A stretch of 64,000 nucleotides of DNA from an uncultured Candidatus Melainabacteria bacterium (GCA_949927415.1 CATLFB010000003.1:186001-250000); one strand, 5' to 3'. Numbered from the stretch's first letter, positions 1 through 7,442 are shown. Program-made: numbers and translations. The notes: generated by a model from the letters alone, not told the origin.

Positions 1-1
1 C

Positions 2-163
2 CGAAGAGGAATGAATACTAAAGATTTTGCAGAAGAACTTGGGTTTGCATATCCGACATTGACTAGGAAAATGAGTGGACAAAGTGATTTTTCCTATTCG
101 GAAATTATCAAAATCATAGAGTATCTCGAATTAACTTTCGAATACCTATTTAAAAAATCTTAG
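2..163 (+). CDS. Phage HTH repressor-like protein, 5' end cut by window
   Basis: Open reading frame entering from the left edge; an internal ATG at 11 would give 50 residues. The text (KDFAEELGFAYPTLTRKMSG, then SYSEIIKIIEYLEL) has the layout of a Cro/CI-type helix-turn-helix: a short helix, a turn, a recognition helix, and a support helix. It ends in FEYLFKKS. DNA binding and lysogeny control are inferred from this pattern and from its place at the start of a phage early region. The true N-terminus may lie outside the window. Confidence 0.45.
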   Translation, partial: RRGMNTKDFAEELGFAYPTLTRKMSGQSDFSYSEIIKIIEYLELTFEYLFKKS

Positions 164-245
164 TCCGGATGGACTAATTCATTCAGTCCGGTTGCTCTCT
201 GCAAACACAGAAGCAATCGGGGTACAACAAAAGACAGGATAAAAT

Positions 246-425
246 ATGAAAACAGATTCAAGCAAAATTGAAGAAAAAATTTTACTAAAGAGATTTGTGT
301 CTCATGGTACTCCTGTCGAAATCTACCTTGAAACTTCCCCATGTCCTGTGGAAGAGGCAAGGAAAATTCAAGCTGATTTTTTTCTGACCCTATTAGGGAT
401 AGAACATAAAAAATGCTTGTATTAG
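246..425 (+). CDS. Small hypothetical protein (59 aa)
   Basis: Complete small frame with ATG and TAG; the ribosome site is weak (GACAGGAT). The protein is charged at the N-terminus and has the segment EEARKIQADFFLTLLGIEHK, which could form one amphipathic helix. I do not recognise a family. It lies between the HTH fragment and the TerD/TerC genes, in the same direction, so it may be a small phage early protein. Confidence 0.45.
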   Translation: MKTDSSKIEEKILLKRFVSHGTPVEIYLETSPCPVEEARKIQADFFLTLLGIEHKKCLY

Positions 426-734
426 CACATTGACAATCGAATTTAAATTGACAGATGCAGAGTAACAGGCATGGAGGTTAGCACCCAAAATGTCGAGTGA
501 AAGCTAGAAACTGCGCTGCAAACTACTTGGGATTTCTGAGCAAGTGCAGATGGGTTTTAATATTTTACTAATAAAAATCGGTTGAAATACCCGAACAATG
601 AAAGTTGTTTGTATTTCTGCTAGGTCAGAGAACATTTGAAATCAGACATTTGAAATCTCCAAAATTCTTAAATATGAAATTTTAAATGTCTCTGATCCTG
701 TAAAAGTACAAACTCGATATAAGAAAGGAGGATT
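426..734 (+). other. Non-coding leader with hairpins and a 12-bp direct repeat
   Basis: No convincing gene in 309 bases. Two stem-loops are visible: CTGCGCT (about 517) with AGTGCAG further on (one G-U pair), and a larger one, CAGAGA-A-CATTT (626-637) with AAATG-TCTCTG (684-694). Inside the second loop ACATTTGAAATC occurs twice, at 632-643 and 646-657, a 14-base period. It directly precedes the Ter genes, so it could be their promoter and regulatory leader or a small RNA. Confidence 0.4.
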
Positions 735-872
735 ATGAAATTATGTTTGATGGCTTGTGTGGTTTTGGTTTTGTTGCACACAAGCGTAAAAGTTGAAAAT
801 CGTATTATTAACATTCAATTCGATTTCAATCGTGTAGTAAACAAAATCAAAAAGTTAGCAGAAAAATTATAA
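735..872 (+). CDS. Small membrane-anchored peptide before terD (45 aa)
   Basis: ATG preceded by AAGAAAGGAGG, one of the best ribosome sites in the area. The N-terminal stretch LCLMACVVLVLLHTS is a single hydrophobic segment (membrane anchor or signal). The rest is short, basic and helical (NRVVNKIKKLAEKL). It ends 10 bases before terD and is probably co-transcribed. The family is unknown to me; a link to the TerD/TerC envelope-stress function is inference from position. Confidence 0.55.
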   Translation: MKLCLMACVVLVLLHTSVKVENRIINIQFDFNRVVNKIKKLAEKL

Positions 873-882
873 GGAGAAAGAC

Positions 883-1473
883 ATGGAAAATCAAAATTAT
901 TCATTTGAAAAGAAAGAATTGACAGCTGGTCAAGAATTTTCATTTGTTAAGGAAGTTCCTCAACAACAAATTAAGCAAGTTACTTTAGGATTAGGTTGGG
1001 ACCCTGCTGTTGAAGGTCAAGATATTGATCTTGATGCAAACGCAACGCTTGTTGGCGAAAACGGAAGAGTTTTAGACACAGTATTTTTTAATCACCAAAA
1101 ATCAACAGACGGTTCAACTTATTCTACAGGAGATGATCTTACAGGACAGAATAGCGTAGACGGTGACGACGAACAGATTATTGTTGACTTAGAAAAAGTT
1201 AACCCAAGCGTAAAAGAAATTGTATTCTCTGTAACTTCATATTCAGGACAAGATTTCTCACAAATTAGAAGAGCATACAACAGAATTGTAGACACAACTG
1301 ATAGAAAAAATGTTGAATTAGCCAATGTTGAATTAAAAGGTAAAAGTACCGGCATTATTTCATCAAAACTCGTAAGAGAAAATGATGGTTGGAAATTTGT
1401 GGCTATTAACAAAGAAATTACGGCAAAAACAGTACAGGACATTAATAAAGTTCTAGAACTCGCTGCAGTATAA
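883..1473 (+). CDS. TerD-family stress protein
   Basis: A 196-residue protein of the TerD domain family (calcium-binding proteins of tellurite and envelope stress operons, also found as phage cargo). Visible signatures are GLGWDP (36-41), DIDLDA (47-52), the acidic loop VDGDDEQIIVDLEKV, and SYSGQDFSQIRRAY, all standard for TerD; the acidic residues bind Ca2+ in characterised members. Length matches the family. Start: ATG after AAGGAGAAAG. It forms a unit with terC behind it, although a hairpin separates them. It is placed inside the phage early region, so it is best read as a moron (cargo gene). Confidence 0.93.
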   Translation: MENQNYSFEKKELTAGQEFSFVKEVPQQQIKQVTLGLGWDPAVEGQDIDLDANATLVGENGRVLDTVFFNHQKSTDGSTYSTGDDLTGQNSVDGDDEQIIVDLEKVNPSVKEIVFSVTSYSGQDFSQIRRAYNRIVDTTDRKNVELANVELKGKSTGIISSKLVRENDGWKFVAINKEITAKTVQDINKVLELAAV

Positions 1474-1477
1474 GAGC

Positions 1478-1505
1478 AAAGTGGGGGATTCCCCCACTTT
1501 CTTTT
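1478..1505 (+). terminator. Terminator between terD and terC
   Basis: Perfect 10-bp stem AAAGTGGGGG / CCCCCACTTT with a 3-base loop, followed by CTTTT. It should reduce read-through so that terC is made at a lower level than terD. Confidence 0.8.
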
Positions 1506-1518
1506 AAGAAAGGTTATT

Positions 1519-2325
1519 ATGAAAAAAGCAATATTAGAATCAATTTTTTATATTGTAATTTCTATTATCTTTGGAATTTTTGTATTGCAAATTTTAGGAC
1601 ATAATGCTGGATACGAATGGTTTACAGCTTACATTGTTGAAAAAATGTTGAGTGTCGATAATTTATTTGTTATGTACTTGATATTCAATCACTTTAAAAC
1701 TCCACGAGAATACCAACATCATTGTTTGTTTTGGGGAATATTAGGAGTCTTATTGTTACGAGGAATATTTATATTCAGTGGAGTAGTATTATTAAATTTA
1801 TTTCATTTTTTAATATATCCATTAGGTTTATTGCTCATTTATTCAGGTGCGAAAATTTATTTTACTAAAGAAGAAAGTACAGAAATTCATGAGAATAAAG
1901 TTGTAATGTTTTTCAAGAAACATTTCAAAACATTAGATAATTATGTGGATAATCATTTCTTTTTTGAAGGGAAAGCTACAGTATTATTTGTAGTTTTACT
2001 GATGATTGAAACAACAGATATAATTTTTGCAATGGATAGTATTCCGGCATCATTAGCCATTAGTAAGAACGCATTCATAATTTTTACTGCCAATATATTT
2101 GCAGTATTAGGACTGAGAGCCTTATATTTTGTGTTGGCGGAAGTTGTTGAGAAATTCTGGGCATTAAAATACGGAATATCAATTGTTCTGAGTTTTATAG
2201 GTCTAAAGATGATATTGGGCAATTTTATTACAATTTCAACAAAAACCTCTCTCGTGATAACGGCAATAACACTTATTGTATCAATATTATATTCACTAAT
2301 CCAAGAAGATAAGGAAAGGACTTAA
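1519..2325 (+). CDS. TerC-family integral membrane protein
   Basis: A 268-residue multi-pass membrane protein of the TerC/Alx family (tellurite resistance, manganese export and metalation of secreted proteins in characterised relatives). The two acidic family motifs are present: EKMLSVDNLFVMYLIF in the second helix and METTDIIFAMDSIPASLA in the second half. About seven hydrophobic helices, ending in a short charged tail. ATG follows AAGAAAGGTTATT. Together with TerD it suggests a metal or envelope stress cargo carried by the phage. Confidence 0.93.
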   Translation: MKKAILESIFYIVISIIFGIFVLQILGHNAGYEWFTAYIVEKMLSVDNLFVMYLIFNHFKTPREYQHHCLFWGILGVLLLRGIFIFSGVVLLNLFHFLIYPLGLLLIYSGAKIYFTKEESTEIHENKVVMFFKKHFKTLDNYVDNHFFFEGKATVLFVVLLMIETTDIIFAMDSIPASLAISKNAFIIFTANIFAVLGLRALYFVLAEVVEKFWALKYGISIVLSFIGLKMILGNFITISTKTSLVITAITLIVSILYSLIQEDKERT

Positions 2326-2379
2326 GACAACCGGGAAAGACCGGCATTGCGTTACTAAATAAAAGAAAGGAGTGCAAAA

Positions 2380-2616
2380 ATGCCAGAAACATTAGTAGAA
2401 GAAACAGAAATGAAAACTCATGATGATGTAATTAATGAGGAAATTGAACAGGAACATGCAGAAGCTGAAGCAAGAAAAGCTAAAGTTGCAGAAGAATCAA
2501 ATACAGGCGATAAGGCTGTAGATGATTTCTTGAATGGCAAAACTGATGTGTTACCGGAAGGTACAACTGAAATTTCAGAAGAAGAGGCTGAAAAACTCCA
2601 AGCATCAGAGGCTTAA
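2380..2616 (+). CDS. Acidic hypothetical protein (78 aa)
   Basis: Strong ribosome site (AAGAAAGGAGTG). The protein is very rich in Glu and Ala (EEIEQEHAEAEARKAK) and predicted helical or disordered, with no Cys or membrane segment. I do not recognise it. Its frame is closed by TAA just before a structured spacer, and codon use matches its neighbours. Possibly a DNA-mimic-like or scaffold-like small phage protein, but this is only from charge. Confidence 0.6.
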   Translation: MPETLVEETEMKTHDDVINEEIEQEHAEAEARKAKVAEESNTGDKAVDDFLNGKTDVLPEGTTEISEEEAEKLQASEA

Positions 2617-2834
2617 CACAGACGTGCACAGTGGACCTTGAACCCATAGGAGCTGAGGAAGCCGAGAGATGGGGGAGGAACGAATATCCGGTACTTAGTT
2701 AGACAAAATTCGTGACCGTCAAGAGAGATTGGCAGTGATTTATTTAGTTATTCTCTTAAATCGGAATCAGAAACTGAACCGAAAACTAATGACAGCCGGG
2801 AAAGACCGGCTGTATTATTTAAGAAAGGAAAAAT
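2617..2834 (+). other. Structured spacer with hairpin and repeat
   Basis: No supported gene. Hairpin ACAGCCGG / CCGGCTGT (2792-2813) precedes ATTATTT and may stop transcription. Its core CCGGGAAAGACCGGC also occurs at 2331-2345 after terC. A second stem CCCAT / ATGGG (about 2643-2671) is possible. Could be a small RNA or leader of the next gene. Confidence 0.4.
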
Positions 2835-3068
2835 ATGCTAAAACAACTATTTACCAGAAAAAACATTATCCCAAAACAAAAAATTATATTGGTACACAAA
2901 TATTTAACAGAGCTTTTTGAGAAAGATGGAAGAAATTCTGTTGATATTCCCGATTTTATGAAACCGAGAAATGAAAGATATGCTGCAAGAGCCTGGCATG
3001 CAATAAAAAGTGCAATAAAGAATAACGAATTTGATTCTCTATATCGTCAGGCGTTATCAGCAACATAA
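2835..3068 (+). CDS. Hypothetical phage early protein (77 aa)
   Basis: ATG after AAGAAAGGAAAAAT. Basic, mainly helical protein with the stretch MKPRNERYAARAWHAIKSAIKN, which looks like a nucleic-acid-contacting helix pair but matches no family I can name. It stands directly before the replication organizer and may belong to the replication module. A longer overlapping frame upstream (from 2729) lacks a ribosome site and I take it as chance. Confidence 0.6.
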   Translation: MLKQLFTRKNIIPKQKIILVHKYLTELFEKDGRNSVDIPDFMKPRNERYAARAWHAIKSAIKNNEFDSLYRQALSAT

Positions 3069-3093
3069 ATTTTTAAGTTGAGGAGAGAGACAG

Positions 3094-3987
3094 TTGGCAA
3101 AGAAGAAAGAAAAAAACTGGAGCGGTGAAGTCCGCTGGATTAAAATTTCAACAAATATTTTTGATGACGAAAAGATTAAATTAATTGAAAAAATGCCGGA
3201 GGGGGATACCCTTCTTGTTATTTGGTTTAAACTTCTCGTGAGAGCCGGTCTTGTTAATAATAACGGCTTGATTTACTTAAATGAAAATATCCCATACACA
3301 GACGAAATGCTGTCTATTGTGTTTGATAAACCTTTACCAACTATTCGTCTTGCTCTGCGAACGTTTCAACAATTCGGTATGATAGGGATTTCAGATACAC
3401 ATACTATTCTCTTGTCGAATTGGGAAAAATATCAGAACAAAGACGGTCTTGAAAAGGTCAGAGATCAAGGACGAAAAAGACAACAAAAATTCAGAGAAAA
3501 ACAAGCTCAACTTCTACTGGCAAATTCTCAAAAAATCACTCCTGAAAATAATAGTAACGTTACAGGTAACGTTACAGTAACGGAATGTAACGCAACAGAA
3601 GTAGAAGTAGAAGAAGATATAGAAGTAGATAATAATATAAATAATTCATGTAGTAGTCGTAGTATATATACAGAAAATCCGACAATAACGACACCGATTT
3701 TTGTTTTAAATGATGATCAAAAACTTTACGGTGAATTTGGAAATGTTTGTTTAACAAATCATCAATATCAAAAATTATTAGGTATTTGTTTAAGTCAAAA
3801 ATTGTTAGATGAACTTATTGAAGAATTATCTTGCGCTATCGGGAAAGGGAATGAGGAATCTTACAAAGCAGATTATCCTGAAGCACATTTTATCAGGCTG
3901 CGAGATTTCTATAATTGGCGCAAAACGCACCCGAAAATTAATGATAAATCAACTCAAGACAAGATGGAGAAATGGGTTAACAACTAA
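3094..3987 (+). CDS. Phage replisome organizer (DnaD-like initiator)
   Basis: TTG start after GAGGAGAGACAG; 297 residues. The N-terminal about 120 residues match the phage replisome organizer N-terminal domain (winged helix): VRWIKISTNIFDDEKIKLIE, then PTIRLALRTFQQFGMI. The middle (about 150-195) is a low-complexity Asn/Val/Glu linker that carries the GTAACG iterons. The C-terminal part (FIRLRDFYNWRKTHPKIND) is small and helical. Such proteins bind the phage origin and recruit the helicase; the origin is often inside the gene itself, as in lambda O. Confidence 0.85.
   Translation: MAKKKEKNWSGEVRWIKISTNIFDDEKIKLIEKMPEGDTLLVIWFKLLVRAGLVNNNGLIYLNENIPYTDEMLSIVFDKPLPTIRLALRTFQQFGMIGISDTHTILLSNWEKYQNKDGLEKVRDQGRKRQQKFREKQAQLLLANSQKITPENNSNVTGNVTVTECNATEVEVEEDIEVDNNINNSCSSRSIYTENPTITTPIFVLNDDQKLYGEFGNVCLTNHQYQKLLGICLSQKLLDELIEELSCAIGKGNEESYKADYPEAHFIRLRDFYNWRKTHPKINDKSTQDKMEKWVNN
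3554..3592 (+). repeat. GTAACG iterons, candidate phage origin
   Basis: Two perfect palindromes GTAACGTTAC at 3554-3563 and 3566-3575 are followed by GTAACG at 3577 and 3587, giving four copies spaced 12, 11 and 10 bases. About 80 bases of purine-skewed, very AT-rich sequence follow (3597-3680), as expected for a DNA unwinding element. Confidence 0.6.
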
Positions 3988-4001
3988 GAAAGGACAGAAT
4001 T

Positions 4002-4556
4002 ATGGCTGTTGTAATCAATTATGAACTCAAGAAATTTATAAAAAGGCTTTTGGATTTCTATCCACCTGACATTAATGCGAAATTAGAAATTGATAATTTT
4101 GCGCAAGAGTACTACAACACTATTCAAAACGCAATAGAAAAAAGTCGTCAAGAGTACGACTATGATGCACTGATGGAGTTGGTAAAAAGAAAATACACAT
4201 ACAAGACAACACCTACTATTCCTGTGATCCTTGACCTGTTACCCAAAGCTGAAAAACGAAAAAATATGCCAAGAAGTAATGATGAAGGAAAAACTTTTGT
4301 CCTTATCCTTTCAAAAATAGACAAAGAAACCGGCGAAATAAAACGACGATACGAAAATTATACAATTTATAATAGTGGGAATATTCCATATAATTCAAGC
4401 CAAAAAGTTAAAGAATACCGGGAACGTTTTGATGATGTCAAAGTTAGAATGTTTCCTGTCGGAACAGTTATAAACGGTCGGGAAGGCAAAGTTATACGGC
4501 CCGATAAAGATGAGATAGAGATTTTAATACCCGAACTTTTAGAGGAGAAAATATGA
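4002..4556 (+). CDS. Replication-associated protein, possible helicase loader
   Basis: 184 residues. The N-terminal half (LLDFYPPDINAKLEIDNFAQ, then DYDALMELVKRKYTYKTTPTIPVILDLLP) has the helical layout and the final PTI-DLLP signature of small phage helicase-loader domains such as SPP1 G39P. The C-terminal half (ETGEIKRRYENYTIYNSG) is a separate beta-rich part without a match. It directly follows the replisome organizer and overlaps the next start (ATGA), so a replication role is likely; the loader assignment is tentative. Confidence 0.55.
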   Translation: MAVVINYELKKFIKRLLDFYPPDINAKLEIDNFAQEYYNTIQNAIEKSRQEYDYDALMELVKRKYTYKTTPTIPVILDLLPKAEKRKNMPRSNDEGKTFVLILSKIDKETGEIKRRYENYTIYNSGNIPYNSSQKVKEYRERFDDVKVRMFPVGTVINGREGKVIRPDKDEIEILIPELLEEKI

Positions 4557-5131
4557 GTAACAAAGAAGTTAAACCAAGGGCAATGATGTCAGGAATTCCT
4601 GTATGGTGTCGATATGATATTGAATGTGATATTACAAAACTTGTTGAACATCCGCAGAATCCGAATAAGCACCCTGAAGAACAAATTGAACGACTTGCTA
4701 ACATAATTAAAGCAACCGGCTGGCGAAACGTAATCACAGTTTCTAACCTATCAGGATTTATAATCAAAGGCCATGGTAGACTTCTTGCTGCAAAAAAAAT
4801 CGGATTAAAAACAGTACCTGTTGAGTATCAGGATTACGAAGATACAAGTTATGAACAGGCTGATTTAATGGCGGACAACCAAATTGCAGAACTTTCAAGC
4901 ATTGATAAAAGGAAACTTTTAAATCTTTTTGAGGATTTTGATACCGGTGAGGTCGATTTTGAAATATCCGGATTTACCTCAAAAGATTACCAAGACCTGG
5001 CTCATTCATTTGATGAATATGAACCAAAAAACAGTGATAATGATGAATTAATTGATGAGTCAGCTGAAGAACAAGCTGAAACAAAAAAATATGTTGTATG
5101 TCCGAATTGCGGAGAGCGTATAGGAGTGTAA
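4553..5131 (+). CDS. ParB/Srx-domain protein with C-terminal zinc ribbon
   Basis: 192 residues. ParB N-terminal nuclease-like fold: VEHPQNPNKHPEEQIERLA, then SGFIIKGHGRLLAAKKIGL (the GHGR box) and a VEYQD strand. The last 15 residues contain CPNCGERIG, half of a zinc ribbon. The N-terminal 150 residues are a clear paralogue of the domain fused to the methyltransferase at 20722. Phage ParB-like proteins act in segregation, nicking or as adaptor domains of methylases; the role here is open. ATGA overlap with the previous gene. Confidence 0.85.
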   Translation: MSNKEVKPRAMMSGIPVWCRYDIECDITKLVEHPQNPNKHPEEQIERLANIIKATGWRNVITVSNLSGFIIKGHGRLLAAKKIGLKTVPVEYQDYEDTSYEQADLMADNQIAELSSIDKRKLLNLFEDFDTGEVDFEISGFTSKDYQDLAHSFDEYEPKNSDNDELIDESAEEQAETKKYVVCPNCGERIGV

Positions 5132-5132
5132 A

Positions 5133-5609
5133 ATGGTTGTAACAGTAGATTTGATAGGAAAAGAGAGACTTAAAAAACAAAAATACAGATTAAGGACTAT
5201 TCTGCAATTACAAAACAGAATAGACCAAATTGATACTGAATTATCAGGTCCCGGAGGTCTTAAATATTCGGATATGCCAAGAAGTCAAGGAACATTCGAT
5301 AAGGTTGGAACTTTAATTTCTGAAAAAATGTCAAAAGAAAAAGAATTGAATAAGATTCTTCCGAAATTTGAAACTGAAGGTAAACTCATAAATGAAGCAT
5401 TGGTAAAAATGGGTGAACTACCTCAACCAAACAGAGGCCCTTTAATATCACAATACTGTGATTTATTACGGTACTACTACTTGGAAGATAAACCTTGGGA
5501 AGAAATACTTGAATCATTTTCTTTTGAAAAAGATGATGATTCAAAACTCCGACTAGTACATAAGTGGCATGGAAAAGCGTTAACTTTGCTTAAAGAAAGT
5601 CAAATATAG
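5133..5609 (+). CDS. Phage late transcription regulator-like (DUF1492/ArpU type)
   Basis: 158 residues. Coiled-coil N-terminus (RLRTILQLQNRIDQIDTEL), then YCDLLRYYYLEDKPWEEILE followed by a short helix pair (LRLVHKWHGKALTLLKE). This sigma-region-4-like C-terminus with the -YL-DKPWEEI- box is characteristic of DUF1492/ArpU/RinA-type phage regulators that switch on late genes. It may be the activator that acts on the repeat array at 19861, but there is no direct evidence. Confidence 0.65.
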   Translation: MVVTVDLIGKERLKKQKYRLRTILQLQNRIDQIDTELSGPGGLKYSDMPRSQGTFDKVGTLISEKMSKEKELNKILPKFETEGKLINEALVKMGELPQPNRGPLISQYCDLLRYYYLEDKPWEEILESFSFEKDDDSKLRLVHKWHGKALTLLKESQI

Positions 5610-5713
5610 ATTTTTTATCAGGTGGAGCAGTTTTATTATAAATTTTCAGGCAATATTTGCGCCGCCAAAACGGTTTAACAGGATATCAGACACAGACGAA
5701 AGGAGGTCGAAAG

Positions 5714-6334
5714 ATGAAAATCTGTCTGATAAGTGATTATCTGTTAACCCGATGCGCATATACAAATGCGCTCAAACAACTCCCAATAGTGGAGTCAGTT
5801 GCTGATTTTTCTAATCTTAATGATTGTGAACATTATCTTGCAAGAACCGGAGTTGATGCTGTTTTGATTGACATTGAACTAAATGAAGATGAACTAAACT
5901 CAATAAAACACATCAAAGAAAATTTTTGCGAGGTAAAATTCATAGTAATGACGCAACAAGAAGATGTCCTGCCGATATTGGCTCTTGGCGCTGCGTATGT
6001 ACTAAAAAATTTTAGAATGGAAGAATTTGTTGATATTATTTCAACTACATTACAAGGCAATGTATTTATTGCAGCGGATGTTGCAGGATTCATTATCTCA
6101 ATATTTCAAGAAAAACTTGAACAAAACCAAAAGATTAAAGCATTTAATCTTACCCCAAGAGAAAAAGAAGTCTTGCATCGGGTTGCAATGGGTGAATCAA
6201 ATATCGAAATCGGTTCACACTTGTTTTTGAGTCAATACACTGTTAAAAACTATGTTTCACGAATAATTGAAAAAATGGGAGTGAAAGATAGAACTCAGGC
6301 GACTGCAAAAGCAATACAATGCGGACTTGTATAA
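5714..6334 (+). CDS. Orphan NarL/FixJ-type response regulator
   Basis: Start chosen at ATG 5714 after GAAAGGAGGTCGAAAG; 206 residues. N-terminal receiver with the acidic residue D8, phospho-acceptor D53 in VDAVLIDIEL, and K98 in AAYVLKNF. C-terminal LuxR-type HTH (about 145-206): LTPREKEVLHRVAMGESNIE, then YTVKNYVSRIIEKMGV. All catalytic positions of the receiver appear intact, so it could be phosphorylated by a host kinase. No kinase gene is nearby. Unusual cargo for a phage early region; it could couple host signals to phage transcription. Confidence 0.88.
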   Translation: MKICLISDYLLTRCAYTNALKQLPIVESVADFSNLNDCEHYLARTGVDAVLIDIELNEDELNSIKHIKENFCEVKFIVMTQQEDVLPILALGAAYVLKNFRMEEFVDIISTTLQGNVFIAADVAGFIISIFQEKLEQNQKIKAFNLTPREKEVLHRVAMGESNIEIGSHLFLSQYTVKNYVSRIIEKMGVKDRTQATAKAIQCGLV

Positions 6335-6339
6335 AATCA

Positions 6340-6366
6340 GAAACCTCACACAGAGTATGAGGCTTC
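6340..6366 (+). terminator. Hairpin after the response regulator gene
   Basis: GAAACCTCA / TGAGGCTTC (one mismatch) with a 9-base loop. No clear U-tract follows, so it may be an mRNA-end stabilising hairpin and not a true terminator. Confidence 0.4.
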
Positions 6367-6469
6367 CTTAGTCAGTATAAAAGATGTTTTAATAATATCC
6401 TTTCAGCCATATTTCAGTAAGATGCTGAATGGACTGTTTTTAGAAAAATAAGACTAGGAGGTTTAAATT

Positions 6470-6633
6470 ATGCTGCGCAATCATGGACCGTTATGGACGA
6501 AAGATGAGTAATAGTTTACAAAAATTACGCAACGAAAAATTTTAGGCAGATACACGAACTTCTCCCGCAGAGAAGTTTTTCTGCAGTTAAGAACAAAGTT
6601 AAAAAGATTAAATTTAGAAAGGACCAAAAATGA
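6470..6633 (+). pseudogene. Frameshifted Myb/SANT-like HTH gene
   Basis: ATG with an excellent ribosome site (CTAGGAGGTTTAAATT) opens HGPLWTKDE and then meets TAA at 6509. One base back, frame 6508-6633 continues VIVYKNYATKNFRQIHELLP and SFSAVKNKVKKIKF, and stops in an ATGA overlap with the next gene. The joined text is a typical small 'WTKDE...LLP-RS-SAVKNK' HTH protein of phages. A single base is missing near 6507 (GATGAGTAA would read GATGAAGTAA). Real decay, a sequencing error, or recoding are all possible. Confidence 0.7.
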
Positions 6634-6983
6634 ACGAAATTGAGGCGAAAAAGAACAGATTAATGAAATTTGCAGACAGGCTTGTAACTTTTGAGGGTTG
6701 GATATCTTCTGTTGAGTTTGTGGTTAAAGATGACGGAAGTTGTTACGCAAAGTTTTCAATTCCTTTTAAACAGAAAAAAGAAGATGAACCTGAATGGATG
6801 AATTGTTATATTTACAGTTCGTTATTAGCAGACAAATTTTCTACAGATTGTAAAAAAGGTGCCAGGGTATGGTTGCAAGGTATATTCAAAGAAACCGAAA
6901 GAGAAGGGAATAAATACCTGAATTTTATTGTTAAAAATTATCTACTTATGGAAAATCCAAAATCAAAAGACGGAGATGTTTAA
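6630..6983 (+). CDS. Single-stranded DNA-binding protein-like (OB fold)
   Basis: 117 residues. LVTFEGWISSVEFVVKDDGS, YAKFSIPF, ARVWLQGIFKETEREGNKYL and FIVKNYLLM follow the strand order of an SSB OB fold. It lacks the acidic C-terminal tip DDDIPF of host SSB; it ends KSKDGDV. It overlaps by one base with the next gene and follows an HTH gene. A role in phage replication or recombination is likely. Confidence 0.75.
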   Translation: MNEIEAKKNRLMKFADRLVTFEGWISSVEFVVKDDGSCYAKFSIPFKQKKEDEPEWMNCYIYSSLLADKFSTDCKKGARVWLQGIFKETEREGNKYLNFIVKNYLLMENPKSKDGDV

Positions 6984-7210
6984 TGAAACTGACTAGAAGA
7001 GAGATGGAAGTTTGGCGACTGGTTTCACAAGGTGTGAATATCAAAGGGATAACAAAAGTTTTGAATATAGGAGAAACAACTGCAAGAACATATCTTGCTC
7101 ACATCTATGACGAATTGAACTTAACCAACAGTAGTCCATACAGACATCTATATACAACAGCGGCACTAATGTACTTGAATAGGTTTAACAATGACGATAA
7201 CTTACGATAA
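6983..7210 (+). CDS. Solo LuxR-type HTH protein (75 aa)
   Basis: LTRREMEVWRLVSQGVNIKG, then IGETTARTYLAHIYDELNL: a complete LuxR/GerE helix-turn-helix with no receiver or ligand domain. The second protein of this DNA-binding type in the phage besides the response regulator at 5714; they could bind related sites or form mixed dimers. Start overlaps the SSB stop (TAATG). Confidence 0.8.
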   Translation: MKLTRREMEVWRLVSQGVNIKGITKVLNIGETTARTYLAHIYDELNLTNSSPYRHLYTTAALMYLNRFNNDDNLR

Positions 7211-7442
7211 AAATATGATTACAGGAGGTGCAATTCAACAGTATGAGGAACTATTAACATTATTATTGCTTGAAGCTGATGAGTTTGCATACTATAAGGA
7301 ACAATTTAGAACGAATGAACGCAATAAAAAGAAACAAGTAAAAGAATATCAAAAGAATTTCAACCGGATAAAAAGTAAGACTATCAAGTCTTGCGAACGA
7401 GAACTAAATAAAATGCTAAGGACACTAAAAATTAAGATTTAA
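7191..7442 (+). CDS. Hypothetical helical protein (83 aa)
   Basis: Overlaps the HTH gene by 20 bases; an internal ATG at 7215 with AGGAGG nearer is an alternative if the overlap is too long. Long charged helix (FRTNERNKKKQVKEYQKNFN) rich in Lys/Arg, suggesting a coiled coil or nucleic-acid contact. No family recognised. Confidence 0.6.
   Translation: MTITYDKNMITGGAIQQYEELLTLLLLEADEFAYYKEQFRTNERNKKKQVKEYQKNFNRIKSKTIKSCERELNKMLRTLKIKI

Noticed and set aside
2729-2920. 63-codon frame overlapping the 77-residue gene
   Set aside because: TTG start in structured DNA without ribosome site; the overlapping frame has a good site and better codon use.
6470-6580. 13-codon leader peptide plus terminator (AACTTCTC/GAGAAGTT-TTT) as an attenuator of the SSB gene
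   Set aside because: The same bases code for a well-conserved HTH text in the neighbouring frame, so a frameshifted gene explains both better; the hairpin is probably chance.
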